Numbered from the stretch's first letter, positions 26,712-35,274 are shown. The stretch is DNA of 53,658 bases from Achromobacter ruhlandii (GCF_902859695.1 NZ_CADIJL010000039.1:1-53658); one strand, 5' to 3'. Notes: a model not told the origin generated them from the letters alone. Program-made: numbers and translations.

Positions 26712-28097
26712 TCAGCAGGGCACCGGCGCGTTGCGGCGCGCGTAGTACCACCAGGTGATCAGCACGCAGGTGGCGTAGAAGCCGATGAAGCAATACAGGG
26801 CCGCCTGGGCGCTGCCGGTCAGCTCCAGCGAGGTGCCGAAGCTGCGCGGGATGAAAAAGCCGCCATAGGCGCCGATCGCGCCGGAAAAGCCCAGCACTGC
26901 CGCCGATTCGCGCGCCGCGTCGGTCAGCGCCTGCTTCTGCGCGGCCGCGCCCTTGCCTTGCGCGGCCTGGGTGCGTTCGCGCAGGAAGATCACCGGGATC
27001 ATGCGGAAGGTCGAGCCGTTGCCCACGCCGGTCAGCGCGAACAGCACGATGAACATGGCCAGGAAGCCATTGAAGTCGCCGCCCTGCCCGTTCAGCGGCA
27101 GGAACATCACCACGCCCAGCACCGCGGCGATCATGCCGATGAAGGTGAACAGCGTGACGCGCGCCCCGCCCAGCTTGTCCGAGACCCAGCCGCCCACGGG
27201 ACGGGTCAGCGAGCCCACCAGCGGGCCCAGGAAGGCATAGGTGGTCGGGTCGACCTGCGGGAACAGCGTCTTGGTCAGCATGGCAAAGCCCGCCGAGAAA
27301 CCGATGAACGAGCCGAAGGTGCCGACATACAGCCAGCACATCAGCCAGTTGTGCTTGCGCTTGAAGATCACCGCCTGGTCGGCGAACGAGGCGCGCGCGT
27401 CGGCGATGTCGTTCATGCCGAACCATGCCGCCAGCGAGGCCAGCGCGATGGGAATGACCCAGATGAAGCCGGCGTTCTGCAGCCACAGGCTGCGCTGGAC
27501 ACCGCCGGCGGTAATCGTCTGCGGCTCGCCGCCAAGGGCGCCGAACACGCCCATCGAGATCACCACCGGCACCACGAACTGCACCAGCGACACGCCCAGG
27601 TTGCCGATGCCCGCGTTAAGGCCGGTGGCCAGGCCCTTCTTGTCCTTGGGAAAGAAGAAGCTGATGTTGGCCATGCTGGAGCTGAAGTTGCCGCCCCCCA
27701 GGCCGCACAGCAGCGCCAGGATCAGCAGCGTCGGGAACGAGGTGGTCGGGTCGCGCAGCGCGAAGCCCATGCCCAGCGCCGGGATCAGCAGCGAGGCGGT
27801 CGAGATCGCGGTCCACTTGCGGCCGCCGAACACCGGCACCAGGAACGAATAGAAGATGCGCAGCGTGGCGCCCGACAGCGCCGGCAGCGCGGTCAGCCAG
27901 AACAGCTGGTTCTTGGACAGCATGAAGCCGGCGCGGTCGAGGTTGACCACCACCACGCTCCACAGCATCCAGATGCTGAACGCCAGCATCAGCGCGGGAA
28001 TGGAAATCCACAGGTTGCGGTTGGCGATGCGGGCGCCGGTCTGTTTCCAGAAGCCGGGGTTTTCCGGCTCCCAGCGCGCCAGGACATGGGAAGACAT
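26712..28097 (-). CDS. narK2: Nitrate/nitrite transporter NarK2-type (E. coli NarK-like antiporter)
   Basis: 461 residues, 12 membrane helices, MFS nitrate/nitrite porter family. The N-terminus PENPGFWKQTGARIANRNLWIS is very close to E. coli NarK, as are SFFFPKDKKG, FGSFIGFSAGFAML and GSTFRMIPVIF. The family signature glycine-rich regions CGLGGGNFSSSMANISFFFP and GFSGAIGAYGGFFIP are present. Type II proteins exchange nitrate for nitrite. GGAG lies upstream of the ATG at 28097. It starts 19 nt after narK1 ends, so the pair is co-transcribed. Confidence 0.95.
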   Translation of the reverse strand: MSSHVLARWEPENPGFWKQTGARIANRNLWISIPALMLAFSIWMLWSVVVVNLDRAGFMLSKNQLFWLTALPALSGATLRIFYSFLVPVFGGRKWTAISTASLLIPALGMGFALRDPTTSFPTLLILALLCGLGGGNFSSSMANISFFFPKDKKGLATGLNAGIGNLGVSLVQFVVPVVISMGVFGALGGEPQTITAGGVQRSLWLQNAGFIWVIPIALASLAAWFGMNDIADARASFADQAVIFKRKHNWLMCWLYVGTFGSFIGFSAGFAMLTKTLFPQVDPTTYAFLGPLVGSLTRPVGGWVSDKLGGARVTLFTFIGMIAAVLGVVMFLPLNGQGGDFNGFLAMFIVLFALTGVGNGSTFRMIPVIFLRERTQAAQGKGAAAQKQALTDAARESAAVLGFSGAIGAYGGFFIPRSFGTSLELTGSAQAALYCFIGFYATCVLITWWYYARRNAPVPC

Positions 28098-28116
28098 AGG
28101 TTTTCTCCGGTGAGGA

Positions 28117-29376
28117 TCAGGCGGCTTGGCGCCGCGCGGTGGCGGCGCTTTCGGGCCGGAAGCTGAAATGCATGAAGATGAGCGAGACGCAGACCGTGCC
28201 GTACAGCAGCATGAAGGCGCTGGAGCGCACGCCGGTCAGGTCCAGCAGCACGCCGAACAGGATCGGCAGGATGAAGCCGCCCAGGCCGCCGGCCAGGCCG
28301 ACGATGCCCGAGACCGCGCCGATGTTCTGGCCGAACTCATCCGAGATGAACTTGAAGACCGAGGCCTTGCCAATCGCCATGGCGATGCCGACGATGAACA
28401 GCAGGATGGTGAAGCTGGTCGGCCCCAGGGCGATGTCAAACTGTCGCGGGCCGCCGGTGGTCAGCACGGTAAAGTGCGTCTGCGGATAGCTCAGGATGAA
28501 GAACGCCACCCAGCACACCCACATCACCCACCAGGTGGTCTTGTAGGCGCCGTAGCGGTCCGAGATCCAGCCGCCCACGGCGCGCAGCACGCCGCCCGGC
28601 AGCGAGAAGCACGCGGCCAGCAGCGCCGCCAGCTTCATGTCGAAACCGTATTCGCCGATGTAGTACTTGGTCATCCAGAGCGCCAGCGCCACGTAGCCGC
28701 CGAACACCACCGAGTAGTACTGGCAGTAGCGCCACACGCGCGGGTCCTTCAGCATCGCGAATTGCGCCTTCAGGCTGGCGCCGCCGGCCACCCGGTGCGA
28801 CGGATCCGAGGCCGAGAACAGCCAGAACAGGATCGCCGTCACCAGCAGGGCCACCGCGTACACCTGCGGCACGATCACCCAGGCGCCGCCGGCGGCGGCG
28901 ATCAGCGCCGGCGCCACGAACTTGGTGATGGCCGAGCCCGAATTGCCGGCGCCGAACACGCCCATGGCCAGGCCCTGCTTGTTGCGCGGAAACCAGCGCG
29001 CCACGTAGGGCGTGCCGACCGAGAACGAGCCGCCAGTCAGGCCCACGAACAGCGCCAGCACCAGGAATTGCCAGTACTCGGTGGCGTAGGACAGCAGCCA
29101 GATCGGCACCACCGCCAGCAGCATCAGCACGAAGAACACCGGCCGGCCGCCGTAGCGGTCGGTCCAGATGCCCAGCGGCACGCGCACCAGGGAACCGGTC
29201 AACACCGGCATGGCGGCCAGCAGGCCGAATTCGGTCTCGGACAGGCCGAGCTGTGTCTTGATGGGAATGCCCAGCACCGCGAAGATCATCCATACCGCGA
29301 AGCAGATGGTGAAGGCGAAGGTGCTGGATACCAGGACCCGCATGGGCGCGCTGGCCGAGGGGTGGGTTGATGCCAT
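28117..29376 (-). CDS. narK1: Nitrate transporter NarK1-type (MFS, proton symport type)
   Basis: 419 residues, 12 membrane helices. The type I signature is visible: FAVLGIPIKTQLGLSE, TGGSFSVGTPYVARWFPRNKQGLAMGVFGAGNSG and GLAGGLGGFILPILFG. NarK1 proteins take up nitrate with protons and start respiration before nitrite accumulates. The ATG at 29376 (MASTHPS) is chosen; the 14 residues read upstream cover the leader. First gene of the leftward block, diverging from nnrS across about 240 nt that hold the palindrome module, an FNR-like box and the NsrR site. Confidence 0.94.
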   Translation of the reverse strand: MASTHPSASAPMRVLVSSTFAFTICFAVWMIFAVLGIPIKTQLGLSETEFGLLAAMPVLTGSLVRVPLGIWTDRYGGRPVFFVLMLLAVVPIWLLSYATEYWQFLVLALFVGLTGGSFSVGTPYVARWFPRNKQGLAMGVFGAGNSGSAITKFVAPALIAAAGGAWVIVPQVYAVALLVTAILFWLFSASDPSHRVAGGASLKAQFAMLKDPRVWRYCQYYSVVFGGYVALALWMTKYYIGEYGFDMKLAALLAACFSLPGGVLRAVGGWISDRYGAYKTTWWVMWVCWVAFFILSYPQTHFTVLTTGGPRQFDIALGPTSFTILLFIVGIAMAIGKASVFKFISDEFGQNIGAVSGIVGLAGGLGGFILPILFGVLLDLTGVRSSAFMLLYGTVCVSLIFMHFSFRPESAATARRQAA

Positions 29377-29442
29377 GGTGGTTCTCGCTTTTTTGCACAC
29401 GGAATACGACAGCCCCAAGCCTAGGCATCCGCGCCCGCCGCC

Positions 29443-29494
29443 ACCATTCGCCGGCCGACCATATCGGCGGCGCCGATGTGACTAGTCACCCCGG
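29443..29494 (-). promoter_or_regulatory. Two-part upstream module of narK1 (palindrome plus 12-bp word)
   Basis: GTGACTAGTCAC at 29478-29489, followed by CCCGG, with ACCATTCGCCGG at 29443-29454. Both words and their 35-bp offset are identical to those upstream of narG, although the intervening 23 bp differ. The palindrome centre is about 107 bp from the narK1 ATG. Confidence 0.55.
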
Positions 29495-29508
29495 AAAAGC
29501 CGCCGCGT

Positions 29509-29522
29509 TTGCGCGGGATCAA
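29509..29522 (-). promoter_or_regulatory. FNR-like box upstream of narK1
   Basis: Minus-strand TTGATcccgCGCAA matches TTGATnnnnATCAA at 8 of 10 positions, with one perfect half-site. It lies 32 bp (about three helical turns) upstream of the palindrome centre, toward nnrS. A weak site on its own; the context of anaerobic nitrate genes raises its likelihood. Confidence 0.35.
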
Positions 29523-29560
29523 ATCCGCGCGATGGGCCGAAAGCCTCCTTCGGCATTAAT

Positions 29561-29579
29561 ATGTATTTCAAATACACAT
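29561..29579 (+). promoter_or_regulatory. NsrR-type operator in the nnrS promoter
   Basis: ATGTATTTCAAATACACAT contains a perfect 6-1-6 palindrome GTATTT-C-AAATAC centred at 29569 and matches the beta-proteobacterial NsrR consensus (ATGTATTTnAAATACAT) except for one inserted-looking base at the right edge. It sits 38-56 nt upstream of the nnrS ATG, where a repressor would cover the promoter. NsrR is an NO-sensing Fe-S repressor and nnrS is a common member of its regulon. Confidence 0.75.
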
Positions 29580-29616
29580 TCAAAATCACTCCGCCGGCTA
29601 CCGGTCAAAGGTCATC

Positions 29617-30867
29617 ATGTCCACCCTGCTCACCCTGGAAGAACCCGCCGCCGACGGCGCCGCGCGGCCGAATTGGCGCGCCTTCACCGAAATGGGCTTT
29701 CGCCCGCTTTACCTGGCTGGCTGCGCCTGGGCGCTGCTGTCGGTGCTGCTATGGGTGTTCGCCCCGGCCCGGCTGGCCGGCGTGCTGACCGCCATGCCCT
29801 GGCACGCGCACGAGATGCTGTGGGGCTTCGTGGCCACCATCGCGGTCGGCTTCCTGCTGACGGCCGGCGCCAACTGGACCGGCCGCAACCCGCTGCGCGG
29901 CGCGCCGCTGGCGGCGCTGTGCGCGCTCTGGCTGGTGGCGCGCGGCGCCTACCTGGCGCCCGGCATGACGGCCTTCACCGTGGCCGCCGTGGCCGACCTG
30001 CTGTTCTTCCTGTGGGCCGCCATTGCCCTGGCGCGCGCCGTCTGGATCACGCGCAATCGCCGCAACTACGGCGTGCCATTGCTGCTGCTGGCGCTGGCCG
30101 CGGCCCACGCGCTGTATCTGCGCGCCGCGCTGGCCGGCGATTACGTGGCGCTGATGCGCTACTTCAACGCCGGCCTTTTGATGATGGCGGTGCTGACGCT
30201 GCTGATCGCGCGCCGCGTGCTGCCGTTCTTCGCCAAGCGGGCCGTCGCCGGCCTGGAAATTCCGCCCCACACCCGCAGCGGCCATTGGCAGCTGGGCGCC
30301 GGCGTGCTGGCGATTGCCGGCCTGCTGGCCGGGGCGCCGCGTGCCGCCGCGCTGCTGCTCGCGGTCACCGGCATCCTGGCGCTGGCGCAGTGGCTGGCCT
30401 GGAAGCCGTGGGCCGCGCGCCGCGTGCCGCTGCTTTGGGTCCTGTACGTGGGTTATCTGGGCCTGGGCCTCGGCCTGCTGGCGGGCGCGGCGCAACTGGC
30501 CGGCTACGTGGCGCGGCCCGCCTGGCCGGCGCACGTCATCGGCGTGGCCGGTTTCTCGGTGCTGATCATCGGCATGGCCACGCGCACGGCGATGGGCCAC
30601 CTGGGCCGGCCGCTGCGCGCCGACCGCAGCATGGTGCTGAGCTATGCGCTGGTGATCCTGGCGGCGCTGCTGCGCCTGGCCGCCCTGGTGCCGACCGGCG
30701 CCACGCTGGGCTTGCTGCATGCGTCGGCCGGCGCCTGGGCGCTGGGGTTCGGCTTGTACCTGTGGCGCTTCTGGCCGTGGATGATCCGGCCGCGCGCGGA
30801 CGCCGCCGCCAAGCCGGCGGCGCCGATGATGAAGATCGTGCCCGCCGGGCCGCGCCGGGCGCCTTGA
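29617..30867 (+). CDS. nnrS: NnrS family heme/copper membrane protein (nitric oxide stress)
   Basis: 416 residues, about 12 membrane helices. Family motifs: FTEMGFRPLYLAG at the start, MPWHAHEMLWGF, ARRVLPFFAKRAV and GMATRTAMGHLGRPL. NnrS proteins protect against nitrosative damage during denitrification by limiting formation of dinitrosyl iron complexes. AAAGG lies 8 nt before the ATG. It diverges from narK1 and is preceded by an NsrR-type operator, so derepression by NO is expected. Confidence 0.93.
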   Translation: MSTLLTLEEPAADGAARPNWRAFTEMGFRPLYLAGCAWALLSVLLWVFAPARLAGVLTAMPWHAHEMLWGFVATIAVGFLLTAGANWTGRNPLRGAPLAALCALWLVARGAYLAPGMTAFTVAAVADLLFFLWAAIALARAVWITRNRRNYGVPLLLLALAAAHALYLRAALAGDYVALMRYFNAGLLMMAVLTLLIARRVLPFFAKRAVAGLEIPPHTRSGHWQLGAGVLAIAGLLAGAPRAAALLLAVTGILALAQWLAWKPWAARRVPLLWVLYVGYLGLGLGLLAGAAQLAGYVARPAWPAHVIGVAGFSVLIIGMATRTAMGHLGRPLRADRSMVLSYALVILAALLRLAALVPTGATLGLLHASAGAWALGFGLYLWRFWPWMIRPRADAAAKPAAPMMKIVPAGPRRAP

Positions 30868-30890
30868 AGCGCGGACGGCCGCCCCGTTTA

Positions 30891-31706
30891 TCAGCCGCGC
30901 GCTTCGCGCCGGCGGGTCGCTTCCAGCTGCTTCTTCATGGCCTTGAGCCAGGCCTTGAGCTGCTGCATGTCGACGAACTGCGACAGCTCGAACTCCAGCT
31001 CGCCGATGTAGTCCCGCACATCGGCGATTTCCGCGTCCAGGTCTTCCATCAGGTCGGCCGGGTCGATCGGCTGCTCCGGATCGAAGCGGTATTCGGCCTT
31101 GAAGTCGCGTTCGAACGCGGCCAGCTCGCGGTTCACGGCCACCAGTTGCTCCCGCAGCACGGGAATGGCCAGCGCCAGCTTGTCTTCGGCCACGCCGTCC
31201 AGCCCGTCCGGCCCCAGCGCCAGCAAGGCCTCGGCCTGCGCCAGCGCGTCGGGCGCGAACGTCGCGGCGATGGCGGGCGCGTCTGCCTGGGCCTGCGCGG
31301 AGGGGGTCATCTCGGCCATCTCGGCCGCCTCGGCCTCGCGTTCCTCGGCCACTTCGGCGTCGATGTCGGAATCGCTGTGCTTGCGGTAGACCGCCTTCAG
31401 GCGCTCGACGTCGCATTCGGCCGGCGTGCCATCCAGCAGGATCGAGAACAGCGTTTCCTGCCCCAATTGCGCGGCGATCTCGGACACCAGCTGGCGTTCC
31501 GCCTTGGTCAGCTCCTTCTGCCTGGCGGCATGGTCGAAGCAGAACACCAGCCTGGCCTTGAGCTCGATCTCGGTGACCTCCAGCGGCGCCAGCACCTCGG
31601 CATGCTTGCCCTGGTACTCGCGCGCCAAGGTTTGCCACAGCTGCAACGCGGCGCGGTCGGTGCGCAGCGCGTCGATCAGCGCGGCGGCGGAGGTATTTTC
31701 TTGCAT
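30891..31706 (-). CDS. Acidic coiled-coil protein of unknown function
   Basis: 271 residues, not recognised. No signal peptide or membrane segment. The first ~110 residues are helical (ALIDALRTDRAALQLWQTLAREYQGKHAE, KELTKAERQLVSEIAAQL) and include the repeated-charge stretch AEVAEEREAEAAEMAEM near 130; the last ~90 residues (VNRELAAFERDFKAEYRF, DLDAEIADVRDYIGELEFELSQF, LKAWLKAMKKQLEATRR) look like coiled coil. AGGG lies 8 nt before the ATG at 31706. It is convergent with nnrS, 23 nt apart, and follows the FAD monooxygenase in the same direction after 70 nt. A cytosolic scaffold or chaperone-like role is a guess only. Confidence 0.7.
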   Translation of the reverse strand: MQENTSAAALIDALRTDRAALQLWQTLAREYQGKHAEVLAPLEVTEIELKARLVFCFDHAARQKELTKAERQLVSEIAAQLGQETLFSILLDGTPAECDVERLKAVYRKHSDSDIDAEVAEEREAEAAEMAEMTPSAQAQADAPAIAATFAPDALAQAEALLALGPDGLDGVAEDKLALAIPVLREQLVAVNRELAAFERDFKAEYRFDPEQPIDPADLMEDLDAEIADVRDYIGELEFELSQFVDMQQLKAWLKAMKKQLEATRRREARG

Positions 31707-31776
31707 GGATGAAACCCTATGAGCGGCCCGGCGCACGCCGGGGCGGAAACTGGCTGGAAAACCGTATTATCCCCGT

Positions 31777-32931
31777 TCACAGCCCTTCGCCCCAGGCGCT
31801 GGCCAAACCTCGTAGCGCCGCCGCCGGGTCGGCCGCCCTGGCCTGCTGGTCGCGCAGGCGGCAGATCTCCGGATCGCGCTCGAACAGGCCGCGCGCATGG
31901 ACGCGGGCCAGCTCGGTCAAGCCGGCGGTCTTGGGCCGGCGGATCGCGGTGAAGGCGGCCAGCGCCGCCTCCAGGTCGCGCGGCCCGGCCGCCAGGCATT
32001 GGCCCAGGTGCCAGGCATCCTCCAGCGCCTGGCACGCGCCCTGGCCCGAGGTCGGCAACGGCGCGTGCGCGGCATCGCCCACCAGCAGCACATTGTCCCG
32101 ATGCCAGACCGCCGGCGTGTCCAGGTCATGCACGGCGATCAGGCGCACGGCGTCGGCGGGCGTCGCCTGGATGAGGCGCCCGACCGGCGCGGCCCAATCG
32201 GCGAAAAGGCCGGCAACCTCCGCGCGCGGATCCGCCCCCTCCCCGGCGGCGGACAGCGGCCGGACCTGGGCCCCGGCCCAATAGACCAGATCCCGCCGCA
32301 CCGCGACGCAGCCGAAACGCTCGCCGACGCCCCAATAGTCCTGGATGGCGATGTCATCGGCCAGGCCTGGCGCCGACGCGACGCCGATCCAGTTCACGAA
32401 CCCTTGGTAGACCGGCTTGTTGTCACCCGTGACGAAGCGGCGCGCCACCGATTCCATGCGGCCATCCGCGCCGATGAGCAGGTCCGGCCGGATGGCGGCG
32501 CCATTGTCAAACCGCGCCGTGGCGCGGCCATCATCGCCCGGCTCGATCGCCACCGCGCGATGGCCGTACTCGACCGTGATGCCGGCGCGCGCCGTGTGCG
32601 CCAGCAGCACGGCCAGCAGGTCGCGGCGCAGGATCGCATGGGTCGGGTACCCCATCAGGCGATCCAGCGCGGTGATGTCGAGTCCGCCCAGGGCATTGCC
32701 CGCGGGGTCGTAACGGCGCATCGCCACCGGCTTTCCCCCCAGCGCGGCGATGTCCGGCAGCAGGCCGAGCCGGTCGAGCACGAACCCCGCATTGGGCCAC
32801 AGCGTCACGCCGGCCCCCATCGTGGCCGGCGCGGCGCCGCGTTCGTAGACCCGCGGCCGGTGTCCCGACCGATGCAGGGCGAGCGCCACGCTCAGGCCGG
32901 CGATCCCGCCGCCCAGTATTCCGATATCCAT
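31777..32931 (-). CDS. FAD-dependent monooxygenase (group A aromatic hydroxylase type)
   Basis: 384 residues. FAD-binding GxGxxG motif at the N-terminus (GILGGGIAGLSVALALHRSG), the DG motif DLLIGADGRMESVARR, and the GD motif LLVGDAAHAPLPTSGQGACQALEDAW. This is the single-component flavoprotein hydroxylase family that adds one oxygen to aromatic or similar substrates with NAD(P)H; the substrate is unknown. AAGGA precedes the ATG at 32931 by 7 nt. It diverges from a LysR regulator, its likely controller. Confidence 0.88.
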   Translation of the reverse strand: MDIGILGGGIAGLSVALALHRSGHRPRVYERGAAPATMGAGVTLWPNAGFVLDRLGLLPDIAALGGKPVAMRRYDPAGNALGGLDITALDRLMGYPTHAILRRDLLAVLLAHTARAGITVEYGHRAVAIEPGDDGRATARFDNGAAIRPDLLIGADGRMESVARRFVTGDNKPVYQGFVNWIGVASAPGLADDIAIQDYWGVGERFGCVAVRRDLVYWAGAQVRPLSAAGEGADPRAEVAGLFADWAAPVGRLIQATPADAVRLIAVHDLDTPAVWHRDNVLLVGDAAHAPLPTSGQGACQALEDAWHLGQCLAAGPRDLEAALAAFTAIRRPKTAGLTELARVHARGLFERDPEICRLRDQQARAADPAAALRGLASAWGEGL

Positions 32932-33059
32932 GCTGAATCCTTGCTTCAAATTCCGCGTGCCGGCCCATCGCCGCACACAGGATCCGCATCGTAGATTCCG
33001 CCGGATGCGAGAACTAGTATGGAAAAATGGGTTCCTTTCATATCGCAAACGGGATAATC

Positions 33060-34028
33060 ATGGGTCAGGCCCTGGATCTGAACAGCGTTCGCGTCTACGC
33101 GGCGGTGGTGGATGAACAGAGTTTCGCGGGCGCGGCGCGGCGCCTGGCCATGCCGTCGTCGAACGTCAGCCGCCATGTCGCGGGACTGGAACGGCGGCTG
33201 GGCGTGCGGCTGCTGGAACGCAGCACCCGCCATCTGCGCATGACCGAAGCCGGCCAACTGCTGTACCAGCGGGCCAAGCCGTTGCTGGACAGCCTGGCCG
33301 CCACGGAAGAGGAACTGGGCGCGGCCAGGCAGGAACTGCGCGGGCCGCTGCACCTGTGCATGCCGGGCGAAGCGCCACGGCTGCTGGCGCCGATCCTGGC
33401 GGAGTTCTGCGATCGCCACCCCGGCATCGACCTGGCCTGCGACACCCGCCTCGATGGCATCGACGCGTTGCGCGAGGATGTCGATCTGTCGATCGTGTTC
33501 CATCGCGGCCGCCAGGACGACAGCAGCCTCATCACGCGCGAACTGGCGATATTGCCCAGCATCGTGGTTGCCTCGCCCGCGCTGCTGAGCCGCGTCGGCG
33601 TGCCGCGCCAGGCGCGCCAGCTCAAGGCGCTGCCCTGCATCACCACCCTGAGCGCGCTCAAGGGCATGCCCTGGCAATTCGTGGACGCGGCCGGAGACAT
33701 CGTCAAGGTGCCGGTGCGCAGCCGCTACCGCGTCAACAGCGGCGAACTGGCGCTGATGGGCGCGCGCCAGGGCATCGGCTTCGCGATCCTGGCGGCCGCC
33801 TCATGCCAGGAGGACCTGGCCGCCGGCCGCCTGTGCGAAGTGCCGCTGGACCTGCAACCGGCGCCCCTGCAGTTGCTCGGGGTCTACAGCCACCGCCACT
33901 CGGTCAGCGCGCGGGCCCGGGCGCTGCTTGAATTGATCCAGACCCGGCTGGCCGAGGCCGGCCTGGGCGCGCCCGCGGCTGGCGCTGGCCGCCCTTCGCG
34001 CTCGGCCAGGAGCGGCGCGAGGGCCTGA
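33060..34028 (+). CDS. LysR-family transcriptional regulator
   Basis: 322 residues. N-terminal winged helix-turn-helix SVRVYAAVVDEQSFAGAARRLAMPSSNVSRHVAGLERRLGVRLLERSTR, then a substrate-binding domain. The ATG at 33060 (GGGAT upstream) puts the usual short lead before the helix-turn-helix; an ATG at 33027 is possible. The last ~20 residues (APAAGAGRPSRSARSGARA) are low-complexity and overlap, in another frame, the remnant of an RND transporter, so the original C-terminus may have been altered by a deletion junction. Diverges from the FAD monooxygenase. Confidence 0.85.
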   Translation: MGQALDLNSVRVYAAVVDEQSFAGAARRLAMPSSNVSRHVAGLERRLGVRLLERSTRHLRMTEAGQLLYQRAKPLLDSLAATEEELGAARQELRGPLHLCMPGEAPRLLAPILAEFCDRHPGIDLACDTRLDGIDALREDVDLSIVFHRGRQDDSSLITRELAILPSIVVASPALLSRVGVPRQARQLKALPCITTLSALKGMPWQFVDAAGDIVKVPVRSRYRVNSGELALMGARQGIGFAILAAASCQEDLAAGRLCEVPLDLQPAPLQLLGVYSHRHSVSARARALLELIQTRLAEAGLGAPAAGAGRPSRSARSGARA

Positions 34029-34288
34029 CGCCGGAACAGGCCATCCATCGCGCCGCCATGCTGCGCCTGCGCCCCATCGTCATGACCAACGTGGCCGGCC
34101 TGCTGGGCGCGCTGCCGCTGGTGCTGGGCATGGGCGAAGGCTCGGAACCGCGCCGGCCGCTGGGGGTGACCATCGTCGGCGGGCTGATGATCAGCCAGTT
34201 CCTGACGCGGTACACCACGCCGATCGTGTACCTGGCGCTGGAGCGGCTGCGGCTGAAGGTGGCCGGGTGGCGCGCGCGGCGCGCCTGA
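33995..34288 (+). pseudogene. C-terminal remnant of an RND efflux transporter (MdtC/AcrB-type)
   Basis: From about 33995 the frame reads FALGQERREGLTPEQAIHRA, then LRLRPIVMTNVAGLLGALPLVLG, PLGVTIVGGLMISQFLTRYTTPIVYL and ends at a normal stop. This is the last ~97 residues of an HAE1-type RND pump, whose full length exceeds 1000 residues: the final loop and last two membrane helices. No pump sequence is found upstream; instead the remnant begins inside the LysR gene in a different frame. A large deletion that removed the rest of the pump operon is the simplest explanation. Confidence 0.8.
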
Positions 34289-34316
34289 TCCGCCCGTCCG
34301 CGCCGCACCCGACGCC

Positions 34317-35243
34317 TCAGCCCGCGCCCCGTTCCACTTCCTGCGCGCGCGGCGCCACGCTCAGGCGTTCGGCCAGCAGCGCCAGGAAGGCCCGCGCCAG
34401 CGGCGGCAGGTGGGCGCCGCGCAAGGTCACGACCTGGATGCTGCGCTGGCGCATTTCGGGATTGCTGAACGGCACCGCCACCAGGCCGGCGCTGTCGAGC
34501 AGGCCGATCACCGTCAGGTAGCCGGTCAACGCCACGATCTGGCTGCCCGGCAGCATCGGCAGGAAGGCCGCCGAATGGTTGGACACATAGGCCGGCTCGA
34601 TGTGCACGCCGGCATTGGCGCAGGCCGTGTCGAACAGGTCGCGCACCGTGGTGCCCGGATCGCCCAGCGACAGCGGCGCCTGCGCCAGATCGCGCACGCC
34701 GACGCTGCGGCGCGCGGCCAGCGGATGATGCCGGCACATGATGGCGTAGACCGGCGCGCGGCACAGCAGCTCGGTCTTGAGACGCTCGTCGGGCGCCACC
34801 GTGTAGCGCAGCGCCAGTTGCGACAGGCCCTCCAGGATCAGCCGGTTGACCTCCTCCGGCCGCTCCACCAGCAGATGGAAGCGCGCCTCGGGATGCAGGC
34901 GCTTGAAATCGGCCATGCACTGCGGCAGGAAGCGGTGCGCGAAGCCCTCGGTACAAGCCAGTCGCACGGTCACGTCGCCCAGCGCGCTGCGCTGGCGGAT
35001 GCCAGTGGCGATGCGCTCGGCCTCCAGCGCGGCGGCGCTGGCGTAGGCCGCCAGCTGGCGCCCGGCCTCGCTCAGCGCCATGCCGCGCGCCTGGCGCTCG
35101 AACAGCGCGACGCCCAGCTCGTCCTCCAGCTTGGCGATCTGGCGGCTGACGGCCGAGGCCGCCACGTGCTGCGCGGCGGCCGCGCCGGCGATCGAGCCGC
35201 AGCGCGCCACCTCCAGGAAATACCTCAAACCCAGCGAAATCAC
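34317..35243 (-). CDS. LysR-family transcriptional regulator
   Basis: 308 residues. Helix-turn-helix LRYFLEVARCGSIAGAAAAQHVAASAVSRQIAKLEDELGVALFERQARG, followed by the effector domain. Start is GTG at 35243 with GGGGAG 7 nt upstream. It diverges from the M20 peptidase/Bug receptor pair over 143 nt that contain two overlapping inverted repeats of LysR type, and is their probable regulator. Confidence 0.9.
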   Translation of the reverse strand: MISLGLRYFLEVARCGSIAGAAAAQHVAASAVSRQIAKLEDELGVALFERQARGMALSEAGRQLAAYASAAALEAERIATGIRQRSALGDVTVRLACTEGFAHRFLPQCMADFKRLHPEARFHLLVERPEEVNRLILEGLSQLALRYTVAPDERLKTELLCRAPVYAIMCRHHPLAARRSVGVRDLAQAPLSLGDPGTTVRDLFDTACANAGVHIEPAYVSNHSAAFLPMLPGSQIVALTGYLTVIGLLDSAGLVAVPFSNPEMRQRSIQVVTLRGAHLPPLARAFLALLAERLSVAPRAQEVERGAG

Positions 35244-35274
35244 GACACGCTCCCCAGGTCATTCCGACCGTCTC

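Noticed and set aside
22813..26745. A 1310-codon open frame antisense to narG
   Set aside because: It is a shadow of GC-rich third positions opposite narG; its translation is Val/Ala/His/Arg-rich without any recognisable domain, while narG is certain.
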